Part shown: piece by piece, positions 52,999 to 61,669 of the stretch
Layout of the letters: each line of letters begins with the position of its first letter
Numbering within the stretch: the stretch's first letter is position 1
Source of the DNA: an uncultured Lachnospiraceae bacterium
GTDB taxonomy: Bacteria > Bacillota > Clostridia > Lachnospirales > Lachnospiraceae
Length of the DNA: 64,000 bases
Direction of reading: 5' to 3'
NCBI GenBank assembly: GCA_934408585.1
Contig: CAKRVA010000002.1
Coordinates: forward strand, 310,001-374,000
Translations under genes and position numbers: made by a program
Notes under the pieces: model-generated
What the model saw: the letters and a program-made list of their open reading frames with translations, nothing else
Told to the model about the DNA's origin: nothing
Databases searched by the model: none

Positions 52999-53867
52999 TA
53001 TGCTGACACCTCCTTATCTCCGGTAATTTTAACTTGAATTAGTGTAATCAATGCAATGATGACAAAGAATACAATTGCCTTTGCCTGTCCATATCCGAAA
53101 TGGCTTTTGGTAAATATCTCATTAAAAATGTTCATAGATACCATTTCTGTTGAGTTGTTTGGTCCGCCACCTGTTAGTGAAACGTTTACATCATAAATTT
53201 TAAAGCAGTTGGATAATGTTAAGAACAGACATATTGTTACTGATGACATAATCAAGGGAAGTTTAATGTTGATTAAGGTCTTCCATAAACCGGCACCATC
53301 TACTTGTGCAGCTTCGATTATATCATCGGAAATTGATTCTAATCCTGCGATATATACAATCATCATATATCCGGCCATTTGCCATGTAGCTACTACAATC
53401 ATAGCGCAGAAAGCCATTTTCTTATTTACAAGCCAATTAAAAAATATGTTTGTTAATTTAGTCATATCTCCGATGGTGCTCATGGCATCTCCCAAAACAT
53501 ATTGCCAGATATAACCTAAAATTAATCCACCAATCAAGTATGGTAAAAATAACATGGTTCTTGCCACATTGCGCACCTTTAGTTTAGTTGTTACCAATAC
53601 TGCAAATGCCAGTGCCAGTATATTGACAATTATTACGGTAATCAATGTAAACGCTGTTGTTCTTACTAATGATGCTAGAAATTGTTTATCCGTAAAAATT
53701 TTTGCATAATTGGATAACCCCACAAACACCTTTTCACTTTTTGCTAGTCCATTCCAAGATACAAGGGAATAACCCATTCCCGTGAAAAACGGAATGATTA
53801 CTATAATGCAAAACATAATCATCAATGGAGCGGTAAATAATGCATACCAACCTTTTTTAATCTTCAT
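52998..53867 (-). CDS. ABC sugar permease (MalF type)
   Basis: 289 aa. EAA loop IIEAAQVDGAGLWKTLINIKLP; extracellular P2 region short, as in Gram-positive CUT1 systems. GAGGGAT before the ATG. Located 65 nt after the binding-protein stop with a stem-loop between. Confidence 0.94.
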   Translation of the reverse strand: MKIKKGWYALFTAPLMIMFCIIVIIPFFTGMGYSLVSWNGLAKSEKVFVGLSNYAKIFTDKQFLASLVRTTAFTLITVIIVNILALAFAVLVTTKLKVRNVARTMLFLPYLIGGLILGYIWQYVLGDAMSTIGDMTKLTNIFFNWLVNKKMAFCAMIVVATWQMAGYMMIVYIAGLESISDDIIEAAQVDGAGLWKTLINIKLPLIMSSVTICLFLTLSNCFKIYDVNVSLTGGGPNNSTEMVSMNIFNEIFTKSHFGYGQAKAIVFFVIIALITLIQVKITGDKEVSA

Positions 53868-53897
53868 TTTTATCCCTCGTTTCTTGTTTAAAGTAAA

Positions 53898-53922
53898 CAG
53901 GTGCTACCAAAGGCAGCACCTG
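53898..53922 (-). other. Intercistronic stem-loop after the binding-protein gene
   Basis: CAGGTGCT, loop GCCTTTGGT, AGCACCTG, in the 65-nt gap before the permease. Only three T residues follow, so it is probably a partial terminator or an mRNA-stabilising hairpin giving more binding protein than permease. Confidence 0.75.
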
Positions 53923-53932
53923 CAATTAACGG

Positions 53933-55243
53933 TTATTCATTTGCTGCTGTTACGAATGAATCATTTAATGCTCTTAAAAATTCATCGACGGTCATATCCG
54001 AAGAGAAGTATTCCTCTGCATTCTGTACCAGGTAAGTGGTAATGATACCTGCTGGCCACTCTTCATTGAAAGTCCAAGGAATGATATTACCTTCTGCGAC
54101 TGCATCAGACACTGCTTGTGATAAGGGGTCTAAATTATCAGCTTCCATACCGTCTACTACTGGAATAAATCCAAATTTATTGGTAAGATAATCGGCTCCT
54201 GTTTCACTTGCATATAACCAATTTAAGAAATCTTTTGCTAACTGTTTGTCGCTGTCGCTTGCATCCGTATTTACACACCATACAGAAGGAACACCTACTG
54301 CAATGGATTTATTGCCAGAAATTGGTAATGGAGCAATTCCCATGTCAAAGTCTATATCATAGGATGAGAATAAGGAGTAGCACCAATTACCCTGATGAAT
54401 CATTTCAGTTTTACCAGTTGCAAAGTCACCACAGTTATCATCATAGGAAACTTCCAAAGGGTTCTTCTGGTTCTCTTTGATTGCTTCAAAAATCTTTCCA
54501 AGTTCCTGGAACTCTTTTACATCTGCAATGTTTACTTTTTCATCGTATACATCTTGGCAGAATTGTACCGGATCATCCTGTAATGCAAATGGAGTATTTA
54601 AAATCTGTCCGATTAAAAAGTAGGCTTCCTGTGAAAGACCAACTCCAGTCTGACCATTTGCTGCAGCATTTTTGATAACTTCAATCAATGCATCGGTTGA
54701 ATTAATCTGGTCTTCGCTAACTAAATTCTTGTTGTAAACTAGTCCAAAGCCTTCTGCTGTCATGGGAACACCAACTGTCTTGCCATCACTCTTTGCAATA
54801 AGGTCATCATTAATTTTGTCTAAGAAACTTAAATCACTTAAGTCTTCAAGATAAGCTGACATTTCAGCAATTTCTGTACTGGATGAAAGAGAAAATACGG
54901 TAGGACCGGACTCACTTGACATGTAAGTTTTTAAATTCTGATAATAATCATCTCCGGAAATCTGCCATACTTCAACTTCAACGCCAGTCTCTTCTTCATA
55001 GGCTGCAGCCATTTCTTTTAATTGATCATAAATTTCAGTTTTTTGCTGGAAGAGTGTAATTTTTCCTTTGCTTTTTTCGCTAGTGTCACTTGTATCGCTA
55101 GTGTTACTTGTGTCACTTGTACTTGTTGTGTCTGCTGTATTATTAGATGCATCGGAGTTTCCTGCAGAACCGCATCCTCCTAATACCATAGAAGCACCTA
55201 ATACAGTTGCTAATAACAATGATACGATTTTACTCTTTTTCAT
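53933..55243 (-). CDS. ABC sugar-binding lipoprotein (alpha-glucoside)
   Basis: 436 aa. Signal peptide with lipobox LGGC (Cys24), a Ser/Thr/Asp linker (about 26-58), and a MalE-like solute-binding fold (QISGDDYYQNLKTYMSSESGPTVF, WAFNEEWP-type aromatic patches). First gene of the GH65 operon, AAGGAGGG before the ATG. Ligand probably a disaccharide such as kojibiose, nigerose, maltose or trehalose. No ATPase gene nearby. Confidence 0.92.
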   Translation of the reverse strand: MKKSKIVSLLLATVLGASMVLGGCGSAGNSDASNNTADTTSTSDTSNTSDTSDTSEKSKGKITLFQQKTEIYDQLKEMAAAYEEETGVEVEVWQISGDDYYQNLKTYMSSESGPTVFSLSSSTEIAEMSAYLEDLSDLSFLDKINDDLIAKSDGKTVGVPMTAEGFGLVYNKNLVSEDQINSTDALIEVIKNAAANGQTGVGLSQEAYFLIGQILNTPFALQDDPVQFCQDVYDEKVNIADVKEFQELGKIFEAIKENQKNPLEVSYDDNCGDFATGKTEMIHQGNWCYSLFSSYDIDFDMGIAPLPISGNKSIAVGVPSVWCVNTDASDSDKQLAKDFLNWLYASETGADYLTNKFGFIPVVDGMEADNLDPLSQAVSDAVAEGNIIPWTFNEEWPAGIITTYLVQNAEEYFSSDMTVDEFLRALNDSFVTAANE

Positions 55244-55290
55244 ATTGTACCCTCCTTGTTACTTGTTATTTGATAACAATACTTTATATA

Positions 55291-55454
55291 AAATTTACTA
55301 ATTCGTCAACTATGTTTGTTATATTTCTACTATTTATACTGATTTTACATAATAATATTGTATAAATCGACTATAACATACATAATTTTTAGTAAATTTA
55401 GTAAATATTTACATTATGTTTAGTGAATCTGGTAATGTTATTATAGTAAATTTA
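55291..55454. promoter_or_regulatory. Promoter region of the GH65 operon with repeated TAGTAAATTTA
   Basis: Minus-strand -35 TTGACG (55304-55309) with a -10 TATAAA or TAAAGT around 55287-55294. TAGTAAATTT lies in the spacer (minus strand, 55291-55300) and recurs on the plus strand at 55390-55400 and 55444-55454; a 12-bp palindrome GTAAATATTTAC is at 55401-55412. The repeats are candidate regulator sites, presumably for the LacI protein encoded upstream. The 360-bp gap (55244-55603) otherwise holds the lacI terminator. Confidence 0.5.
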
Positions 55455-55472
55455 AAGTGAAGATGAAAAAGG

Positions 55473-55550
55473 ACAAAATAAAAACCCTCTGGGCCAAATG
55501 TACATTCCCGGATATCTGACACTCTGGGAACATCTTTGGTTCAAAGGGTT
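55473..55550 (-). terminator. Terminator of the upstream lacI gene
   Basis: Long stem on the minus strand: AACCCTTTG...CCAAAG...TGTTCCC pairs with GGGAATG...TTTGG...CAGAGGGTT around a 16-nt loop, then TTTTTATTTTG. Confidence 0.8.
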
Positions 55551-55603
55551 CATGTATTTCATTTTATTTTTATATTTTATTTTTGCTGCCATGCATTCAG
55601 ACT

Positions 55604-56560
55604 CTAGCGGGTGGTCTTTCTCCAATGTACCTTAGCTGCAATCTTAAAGGTATCAAAGCTACAACTTCCTGCAATATTCTGAAGCAGAAACTGGGCAGCA
55701 AGATAACCTCTTTCATAATCAGGAATATCCACGGTTGTAAGTCCCATTAATTCTGACATTTCAGTTCCGTCAAATCCGGTTACTGCAATATCATCCGGAA
55801 TTTTAAGACCTTCCTGTCGCAATGCCTTCATGGCGCCGATTGCCATATTGTCATTGGCACAGACTAATACTTCCGGAATATTATCCGATAAAAGCATCAA
55901 TCTTGCGGATTGATATCCACTCTTCTCATAATAGTCACCCAAAAAATAATTTTCCCGGTTGAATGTAATTCCATTTTTCTGTAACACATCTTTTAATGCC
56001 TGATAACGTTCCTGATTATCCAGGGTATCTATTCCAGCAATATATCCAAAGCGACGATAGCCTTTATCCACCAGTCCTTGTACCAGCTCTGCCATTGGTG
56101 CATAGTTGTTGACTACTACACTCTTAATATTTGGTACATCCATAATTCGGTCCAGCGCAACAATTGGATAACCCTCATTTGCTCTTTGGATTAAAGTGGA
56201 ATTCTTACATTTCATGTCCAACATAATAGTTCCGCAAGTCAATGATGGGTCCATGAATTTTTCACAGGATTTGTTGGTACATATTATTAAATCATATCCT
56301 CTGGAATATACATAATCACTGATTCCATGAATGATTTTCAGATAAAAATTACGCTCATAATCGCTGAAATTAAAAAGAATGGTGTTTGTATCTTCTGCTA
56401 CCTTCTTATGTTTTCCTTTATTAATATCATAGCCGTTTTCCTTGCAAATTTCTAAAATTCGTTGTCTTGTCTCTTCTCCCACATTATTTCGATGATTTAA
56501 TACATTTGAAACGGTTGCCGGTGATACATTCGCTAGTTTTGCAATCTCTTTTACGGTCAT
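55604..56560 (-). CDS. LacI family transcriptional regulator of the GH65 locus
   Basis: 318 aa from the ATG at 56560 (GAGG 6 nt upstream; the in-frame GTG at 56572 overlaps the site). HTH MTVKEIAKLANVSPATVSNVLNHRNN, effector domain with GTIMLDMKCKN, VVALDRIMDVP, VCANDNMAIGAMKAL. Upstream of the sugar operon on the same strand, separated by a terminator, so independently transcribed. Confidence 0.93.
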   Translation of the reverse strand: MTVKEIAKLANVSPATVSNVLNHRNNVGEETRQRILEICKENGYDINKGKHKKVAEDTNTILFNFSDYERNFYLKIIHGISDYVYSRGYDLIICTNKSCEKFMDPSLTCGTIMLDMKCKNSTLIQRANEGYPIVALDRIMDVPNIKSVVVNNYAPMAELVQGLVDKGYRRFGYIAGIDTLDNQERYQALKDVLQKNGITFNRENYFLGDYYEKSGYQSARLMLLSDNIPEVLVCANDNMAIGAMKALRQEGLKIPDDIAVTGFDGTEMSELMGLTTVDIPDYERGYLAAQFLLQNIAGSCSFDTFKIAAKVHWRKTTR

Positions 56561-56618
56561 ACGCGTCCTCACTTTATTTTTTATTTTATAAATAAATAAT
56601 TGCTCTTGTTTATTTATG

Positions 56619-56632
56619 TTTTATGTAAAACG
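56619..56632. promoter_or_regulatory. Possible operator upstream of lacI
   Basis: GTTTTATGTAAAAC, near-palindromic, 59 bp before the lacI start. TTTACA within it could be a -35 of the gene. Low confidence: it does not resemble the repeats before the sugar operon. Confidence 0.3.
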
Positions 56633-56760
56633 TATCATAGATTTTATATAAATTCAATAAAATATTAGCTTTTTGCAATAATTGAACAATGAGACATTAC
56701 TTGCAGCGCGGGTATGTTTATGATAGGATTTACATGGAATAAAAGGAATGGAGGAATACA

Positions 56761-57777
56761 ATGTCAATAAAATGTCCGAACTGTAATCATGATATATTTG
56801 ATGATTATAAATGCCCCTATTGTCAATACGTTATCAATCCCAAACCTAACAATTTTGAGAAAGAAATTTATGAATATTTAAAAGCAGATTATGTTAATAC
56901 CAGAAATAAGGCAATTACGATAAAAAATGGTATGAGCAAATATAATAAAACAATGAAGGAAATAAAAGAAATTGTTGATTATATTGCAGATGAAATTTAT
57001 GATTTAGAAAATTATAAGTCAAAAGAAGAAGTAAATGCGGAAAGTATTGTTGTAGCAAAATACAACAATAATAAAGTATCCACAAAAACCAAATTACTAT
57101 TTGTGATATTAACATTGCTAAGTACAATCGGTTTAATTATATCTGCGACCAAATATAGCAATAAAACAATTACGGTAATTTTGGCAGTTGCGTTTGTTGC
57201 TTCACTTTCAATGCTTCTTTATAGCTTCAGACAGAAAGTGGTTAAAGCTGAAAATGCGTTTTATTATTCTTTTATACAATATTTTATTCATGATTTGATT
57301 TACAAAATTTTGTTATTGGGGATTTTAGGTTATCTGCCTGTTTATTTTGAAGAAACAGTTTTTCAAGAAAGCAATATTTTATTAATAGTGGCATGGTATT
57401 TGGCTGTTTTCTTGGTTTTGGTATATTTTTTATTTAAATGGGAGGAAACCATTTATTCATCTATTGCAATAAATTATGATAAAATAACGTTTAGCTTTCA
57501 AAAAAGAAATCCTTATTTGAGCGGAACAGCGAGAAAACGTTCTGGCGGTCTTAATTGGGCAAATTATATTGATTATGATATATATAGTATAACTAATGTA
57601 GTAGAAACATTTAATTCATTTATAATATATGGAGACATAACAAAAAGACAATTTTGTATGACCACCGGCGGAATAGCCAAACATTTTCCTTCTAAAAAAT
57701 ATAAAAAAATTGTTATAAGAAAATGCTTTAACAATAATAAGGAATTAATTAGGATTTTAAAAAATAAAATCAAATAA
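56761..57777 (+). CDS. Zinc-ribbon membrane protein of unknown function
   Basis: 338 aa, not recognised. N-terminal ribbon CPNCNHDIFDDYKCPYC (5-21), a helical linker (30-95), two helices at about 110-155, two more around 180-225, then a soluble C-terminal beta region rich in Tyr/Lys/Asn that looks like a membrane-adjacent PH-like fold. TGGAGG before the ATG. Noticeably AT-richer and more Asn/Lys-rich than the operon before it. Monocistronic, with its own terminator. Confidence 0.65.
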   Translation: MSIKCPNCNHDIFDDYKCPYCQYVINPKPNNFEKEIYEYLKADYVNTRNKAITIKNGMSKYNKTMKEIKEIVDYIADEIYDLENYKSKEEVNAESIVVAKYNNNKVSTKTKLLFVILTLLSTIGLIISATKYSNKTITVILAVAFVASLSMLLYSFRQKVVKAENAFYYSFIQYFIHDLIYKILLLGILGYLPVYFEETVFQESNILLIVAWYLAVFLVLVYFLFKWEETIYSSIAINYDKITFSFQKRNPYLSGTARKRSGGLNWANYIDYDIYSITNVVETFNSFIIYGDITKRQFCMTTGGIAKHFPSKKYKKIVIRKCFNNNKELIRILKNKIK

Positions 57778-57823
57778 TAATAAAGAAATAATATCAACAT
57801 GACGATATATGTAAAGCAGGGAA

Positions 57824-57863
57824 GCACTGTATTTCAAAGGATTTGAGATACAGTGCATTTTTT
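57824..57863 (+). terminator. Terminator after the zinc-ribbon gene
   Basis: GCACTGTAT (57824-57832) pairs with ATACAGTGC (57848-57856), then a T run. It abuts the family A repeat. Confidence 0.85.
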
Positions 57864-57864
57864 A

Positions 57865-57997
57865 CTTTATAAGAAATTCCGCTGGAATTTCCTATAAAGC
57901 AAAAAGCTCCGCACGGATGCGCAGCTCGCGGAGAAGAAATTAGTTGCTTTGCAACACCGCTCGCGCGCGAAGAGTACGCAGGCGTACTCTTTATTTT
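57865..57997 (+). repeat. Structured intergenic repeat, family A, copy 2
   Basis: Hairpin CTTTATAAGAAATTCC/GGAATTTCCTATAAAG, then GCTCCGCACGGATGCG, a compound hairpin with conserved loop AGAAGAAATTA (AGATGAAATAT in copy 1) and inner stem GTTGC/GCAAC, the motif GCGCGCGAAGAGT, and hairpin AGAGTACGC/GGCGTACTCT. As in copy 1 it follows a terminator and precedes a gene on the same strand (58034). CTCCGC can also pair with GCGGAG, an alternative fold absent from copy 1. Confidence 0.6.
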
Positions 57998-58033
57998 GAG
58001 GGCAAAGGTACTGCAGAAAGGAGATAGCTAAGA

Positions 58034-58678
58034 ATGAATATCAGCGCAACGACATTTGGGGGTTATACTTATACCAACACAAAAACGAATTTATCAAAAA
58101 AGCAGAATGTTAATCAGGAAAATACTTTTGAGAAATTGACAAAGAAGGAGTATAAAAGTGCGATTAAGGAGTTTAAGCAAAGACATCCCGACGAAGCAGC
58201 TCATGTAGATAAACAAGTTCAGGCAGGGAAAAGGCATTTAAAAAATTGTGGTGCAGAAAATGTGTCCAGAAGTGATATGACCATGGATGAGTATAAAGCA
58301 TTTTTTAAGAAATTGATGGATCGTGTTCCTTTTGACAGTTCCCAGATGAATAATACAGAAATTTGGTCAATAACAGAAGAAGGATGGGAACAGATGAAAA
58401 ATGATCCTGACTATGAAGCATGGGTACTGGGCTATACGGTTGAAAACCGTTCCGTACATTTCCCATTTCAGGCATCGAATCTGTGTATAGAAAAGTTTGG
58501 AGCATCGATAGACGAACATCTCGGACAAAGTATTCCAAAAAATGCAGAAGGAACAAAAAAGACGGGAAAAGCAGAAGAATCATGGTGGTATAAACGCCAT
58601 AAAAAGATACAGGAACTGCTCGAAGAGCAAGTAGTCGATGCACAGAAAAAAGCGATTGCAAAAAATATGTTTAGGTAA
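58034..58678 (+). CDS. Hypothetical protein
   Basis: 214 aa, not recognised. N-terminus MNISATTFGGYTYTNTKTN is Thr/Asn-rich and reminiscent of the small proteins with N-terminal Gly-Tyr motifs common in Lachnospiraceae; the rest is charged and helical (KEYKSAIKEFKQRHPDEAAHVDKQ, TMDEYKAFFKKLMDRVPFD), with no membrane helix or signal peptide. AAAGGAGATAGC before the ATG. Converges on the histidine kinase gene with an 8-nt overlap of the coding ends. Confidence 0.6.
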   Translation: MNISATTFGGYTYTNTKTNLSKKQNVNQENTFEKLTKKEYKSAIKEFKQRHPDEAAHVDKQVQAGKRHLKNCGAENVSRSDMTMDEYKAFFKKLMDRVPFDSSQMNNTEIWSITEEGWEQMKNDPDYEAWVLGYTVENRSVHFPFQASNLCIEKFGASIDEHLGQSIPKNAEGTKKTGKAEESWWYKRHKKIQELLEEQVVDAQKKAIAKNMFR

Positions 58679-59918
58679 TAAAAGTAGTTGTTACAATAAA
58701 AACCTCAAACCACCCGGAGTTAGTAGATATTTCTATGCTTCCGTGGTGGCGTGCAACAACTTCTTTGATGGATTTCATACCAAAACCATGATTTTCTTTA
58801 TCGCTTTTGGATGTTTGAAGTGAATTTGAAACTTCTTCCTGGCAGGTATTTTTTATTTTGATAATAAAAAGACCCTTGGAAGAAGTTATTTTTAACATGA
58901 TTTTTCGGTTTTGGGAAATTTTCAGGCATCCTTCAATGGCATTATCAAGTAAATTGCCAAATAGAGCACATTTGTCGGTTGGTGAGAGAGGGATATCCTG
59001 TTCTAAGGAGATTTCATAATCAAAGTCAATCTGATTCTGTTCCATAAAATCTGCTTTTGAAGATAAAACAGCATTTAAAACAGAATCTCTGGTGTAAACA
59101 ATCGGATTCCGAATTGCTTTATCAACCAATAATTGCTGCACATAATCTTTGACCTCTTCTTCCGGTAAATTGGAAAGTACCTGCAAGTGATTTGTCATGT
59201 CATGTCTTAATTTTCGGATTTGTTGAATTTGGGAGTCCAGATGCTTATAGTATTGGTCGTTTGCTTCTAAGAGAAGTTTATTTTCTTCTAATATGGACGC
59301 CTTATAAAGTGCATAAATTGCATATAAAATTCCAAGAATAGATAAAATAACAATGAACAGAATACAAATAATAGTTCTGGTCATGGATGGATAAATGTAT
59401 TCTGAATCCTCCGGAAGTAGAACGATAGAAAATAAAATCAATAATGGCGTACAGGCAATAAGAGATAATACATACCAGTATTTAACCGGCAAATCAAAAA
59501 TGTTGGGAAATTTAAATCTTTTTACAACATACCAGAGCAAAAACCAAAATGCAATTTTTCCTATTTGATAAATAACACTTAAATGACCTAAATGGGGCAT
59601 ATCTAAAAAGGAATCTATTAGACAGTTTAAAGAAAAAGGGGCACTGGAAAAAGTAAGTGCAAGTGTGATTTTTTTCCATTTCGAACCTTCACAACACCAG
59701 AAAAGTGCTGCGATAAAGAGTAAAAAAGTAGGTGGCATGTTTGCCCAGTCTCCAATATAGATAATCATGCCATTTAACAAAAAGCAGGAAATGAAAAGAG
59801 CTGCCTTTTTGTATTTTGGCTGCCGGATTACCAAAAAGGAAGAAATAATCTGGTAAGTAAAAAAGGAGCAGATAAGCGGGGGCACATTAATAAAGATAAT
59901 ATTCATGAGAAGAACCAT
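58671..59918 (-). CDS. GHKL sensor histidine kinase (AgrC-like)
   Basis: 415 aa. Six or seven N-terminal helices (1-210), then dimerisation helix KLRHDMTNHLQVLSNL with the phospho-His, N-box NLLDNAIEGC and G-box HGFGMKSIKEVV. Start uncertain between ATG 59918 and the ATG four codons later. Cognate regulator lies 40 nt upstream. No agrB/agrD-like genes are seen, so the input need not be an autoinducer peptide. Next to a BceAB-type transporter. Confidence 0.88.
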   Translation of the reverse strand: MVLLMNIIFINVPPLICSFFTYQIISSFLVIRQPKYKKAALFISCFLLNGMIIYIGDWANMPPTFLLFIAALFWCCEGSKWKKITLALTFSSAPFSLNCLIDSFLDMPHLGHLSVIYQIGKIAFWFLLWYVVKRFKFPNIFDLPVKYWYVLSLIACTPLLILFSIVLLPEDSEYIYPSMTRTIICILFIVILSILGILYAIYALYKASILEENKLLLEANDQYYKHLDSQIQQIRKLRHDMTNHLQVLSNLPEEEVKDYVQQLLVDKAIRNPIVYTRDSVLNAVLSSKADFMEQNQIDFDYEISLEQDIPLSPTDKCALFGNLLDNAIEGCLKISQNRKIMLKITSSKGLFIIKIKNTCQEEVSNSLQTSKSDKENHGFGMKSIKEVVARHHGSIEISTNSGWFEVFIVTTTFIT

Positions 59919-59958
59919 GCCTTTCTTGTAGGTTACAAATTTACGGCGGTAATAATCA

Positions 59959-60672
59959 TTATTTATTGACCATGTATCTTGCCAAGGTCTGAATTGCCCC
60001 TTTTTTATGAGAGCGGCTAAATGGTAAGGTCTGGTGATACAAAATCAGGTAATCGGAAGCGACCTGTTCTACATATCTGCTGTTAATCAGATAACGATTA
60101 TGAATTCTGATAAAAGAATGGTCGGAAAGCGTTTTTTCTATGGTATCAAGTTTTCCGTAAATCACATAATCCTGAGTAGGGGTTTTAATATGAACCTGTC
60201 TTTTCTCACTTTCAAAATAGAGGATATTCTTTTTGGATAACCGATAGGTTCCTTCTGTGTTTTTGAAACAAAAAAAGTCATCCTGGTCTCTGTCATGTAT
60301 TTTCTTTCGTGTACGTTCTATCAGTTTTTGCAGCTGCTGCAGGGAGATGGGCTTTAAAAAGTAGCCCATAGCTTCTACTTCATACCCCTCATATACATAA
60401 TCGACATAGCCTGTTACAAAAGCAAAAGAAATATTCTGGTCGTATTGGCGAATGCGTTTAGCGGTTTCCATGCCGTTTTGCTTTGGCATTTCGACGTCCA
60501 GAAAAAGCAAATCAATTTCGCCCGGGTGCTTTTGAATCCAATTCGAAGCTACCAGACCGTCGGAAAATTCATATACCACTTCTTCTGTTTTTGGGTCCAA
60601 TATTTTTTCTAACTGAAATCGTAAAGAATCTCTTACATCACTTTCATCATCACAAATACCAATTCTCAGCAT
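59959..60672 (-). CDS. LytTR family response regulator (AgrA-like)
   Basis: 237 aa. Receiver domain D59 (LLFLDVEMPKQNG), then LytTR DNA-binding domain (about 135-235) with KKNILYFESEKRQVHIKT and FIRIHNRYLINSRYV. Divergent from the ABC transporter across a 217-bp gap, which fits direct control of that operon. Confidence 0.92.
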   Translation of the reverse strand: MLRIGICDDESDVRDSLRFQLEKILDPKTEEVVYEFSDGLVASNWIQKHPGEIDLLFLDVEMPKQNGMETAKRIRQYDQNISFAFVTGYVDYVYEGYEVEAMGYFLKPISLQQLQKLIERTRKKIHDRDQDDFFCFKNTEGTYRLSKKNILYFESEKRQVHIKTPTQDYVIYGKLDTIEKTLSDHSFIRIHNRYLINSRYVEQVASDYLILYHQTLPFSRSHKKGAIQTLARYMVNK

Positions 60673-60734
60673 ACATTTCCCCGTTATCTGTTTTTGATTA
60701 TCGTTTTGTTTTCCTACACTTATTTTACAGGAAG

Positions 60735-60790
60735 ACCATACAAAAGAAAAGGAGACGCATTACCAAAAGTAACGGTAAACCATACCAAAA
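60735..60790. promoter_or_regulatory. Candidate LytTR direct repeats upstream of the transporter
   Basis: ACCATACAAAA (60735-60745) and ACCATACCAAAA (60779-60790), 44 bp apart (about four helical turns), with ATTACCAAAAG between. They sit between the two divergent units. LytTR regulators bind spaced direct repeats of about 9 bp, but these do not match the AgrA consensus closely. Confidence 0.35.
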
Positions 60791-60889
60791 ATGACAAGGT
60801 GGATTTTGTGGATAAAAAACTATGTTATGGTGGACTTCAAGGAGAGAAATTTTCCAAGAAAAAGCAAATTACAGAAACGAGGATTAGCA

Positions 60890-61630
60890 ATGTTAAAAGT
60901 AGAAAATTTAAAGAAAAGTTATGAAGTAGGAAAAGAAAAATATGAGGTACTAAAGGATATTTCCTTTGAAGTAAACAAGGGAGAGTTCGTATCAGTGATG
61001 GGGCCTTCCGGTTCGGGAAAGAGTACCTTACTAAATTGCATTTCCTGTTATATTAGTTATGATGCAGGCAAAATCACCTTGGAAAATCAACAAATTAGTG
61101 ACAGGAATGAAATGGAATTATCAAAAGTAAGAAATCGTGAAATGGGTTTTGTTTTTCAGGATTTTATGCTACTGGATGGTCTTTGCGTAGAGGACAATAT
61201 CATTCTGCCCAGAGTCATTAGTGAAGATAGGGAGTTCATTAAGACTGCAAGGAAAAAAGCTTCGTCTTTATGTGATTCCTTTGGTATTTCTCATATAAAA
61301 GCAAAATATCCGGCGGAAATATCCGGTGGCGAAAGGCAGCGTGTCGCAATCGCGAGGGCTTTGATAAATGATCCGCTTATTCTGTTGGCAGATGAACCAA
61401 CCGGAAATCTTGATTCAAAGTCCGGAAGAGATGTAATTGATACATTTATTATGGCAAAAGAAACACTTTATACGACGATTTTTATGGTAACACATGACAG
61501 CTTTGCGGCGTCTTTCAGTGACAGGGTGATTTTGCTAAAGGATGGGTATATTTTTCAGGAAATCAAAAACCCCGGTAATCGTCAGAAATTTCAGGAGATG
61601 TTGTTAGAAGGGATTCGAGCTATGCAGTAG
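60890..61630 (+). CDS. ABC transporter ATPase, BceA-type
   Basis: 246 aa from the ATG at 60890 (GAGG 8 nt upstream). Walker A GPSGSGKST, signature ISGGERQRVAIARAL, Walker B LILLADEPTGNLDSKSG, LolD/MacB-like family. Energises the FtsX-type permease encoded 39 nt downstream; such pairs remove peptide antibiotics or lipid-bound compounds from the membrane. Confidence 0.93.
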   Translation: MLKVENLKKSYEVGKEKYEVLKDISFEVNKGEFVSVMGPSGSGKSTLLNCISCYISYDAGKITLENQQISDRNEMELSKVRNREMGFVFQDFMLLDGLCVEDNIILPRVISEDREFIKTARKKASSLCDSFGISHIKAKYPAEISGGERQRVAIARALINDPLILLADEPTGNLDSKSGRDVIDTFIMAKETLYTTIFMVTHDSFAASFSDRVILLKDGYIFQEIKNPGNRQKFQEMLLEGIRAMQ

Positions 61631-61669
61631 CAAGGAGAGAAGAAGTAAGTAAAAGAAAAGAGGATGGAT

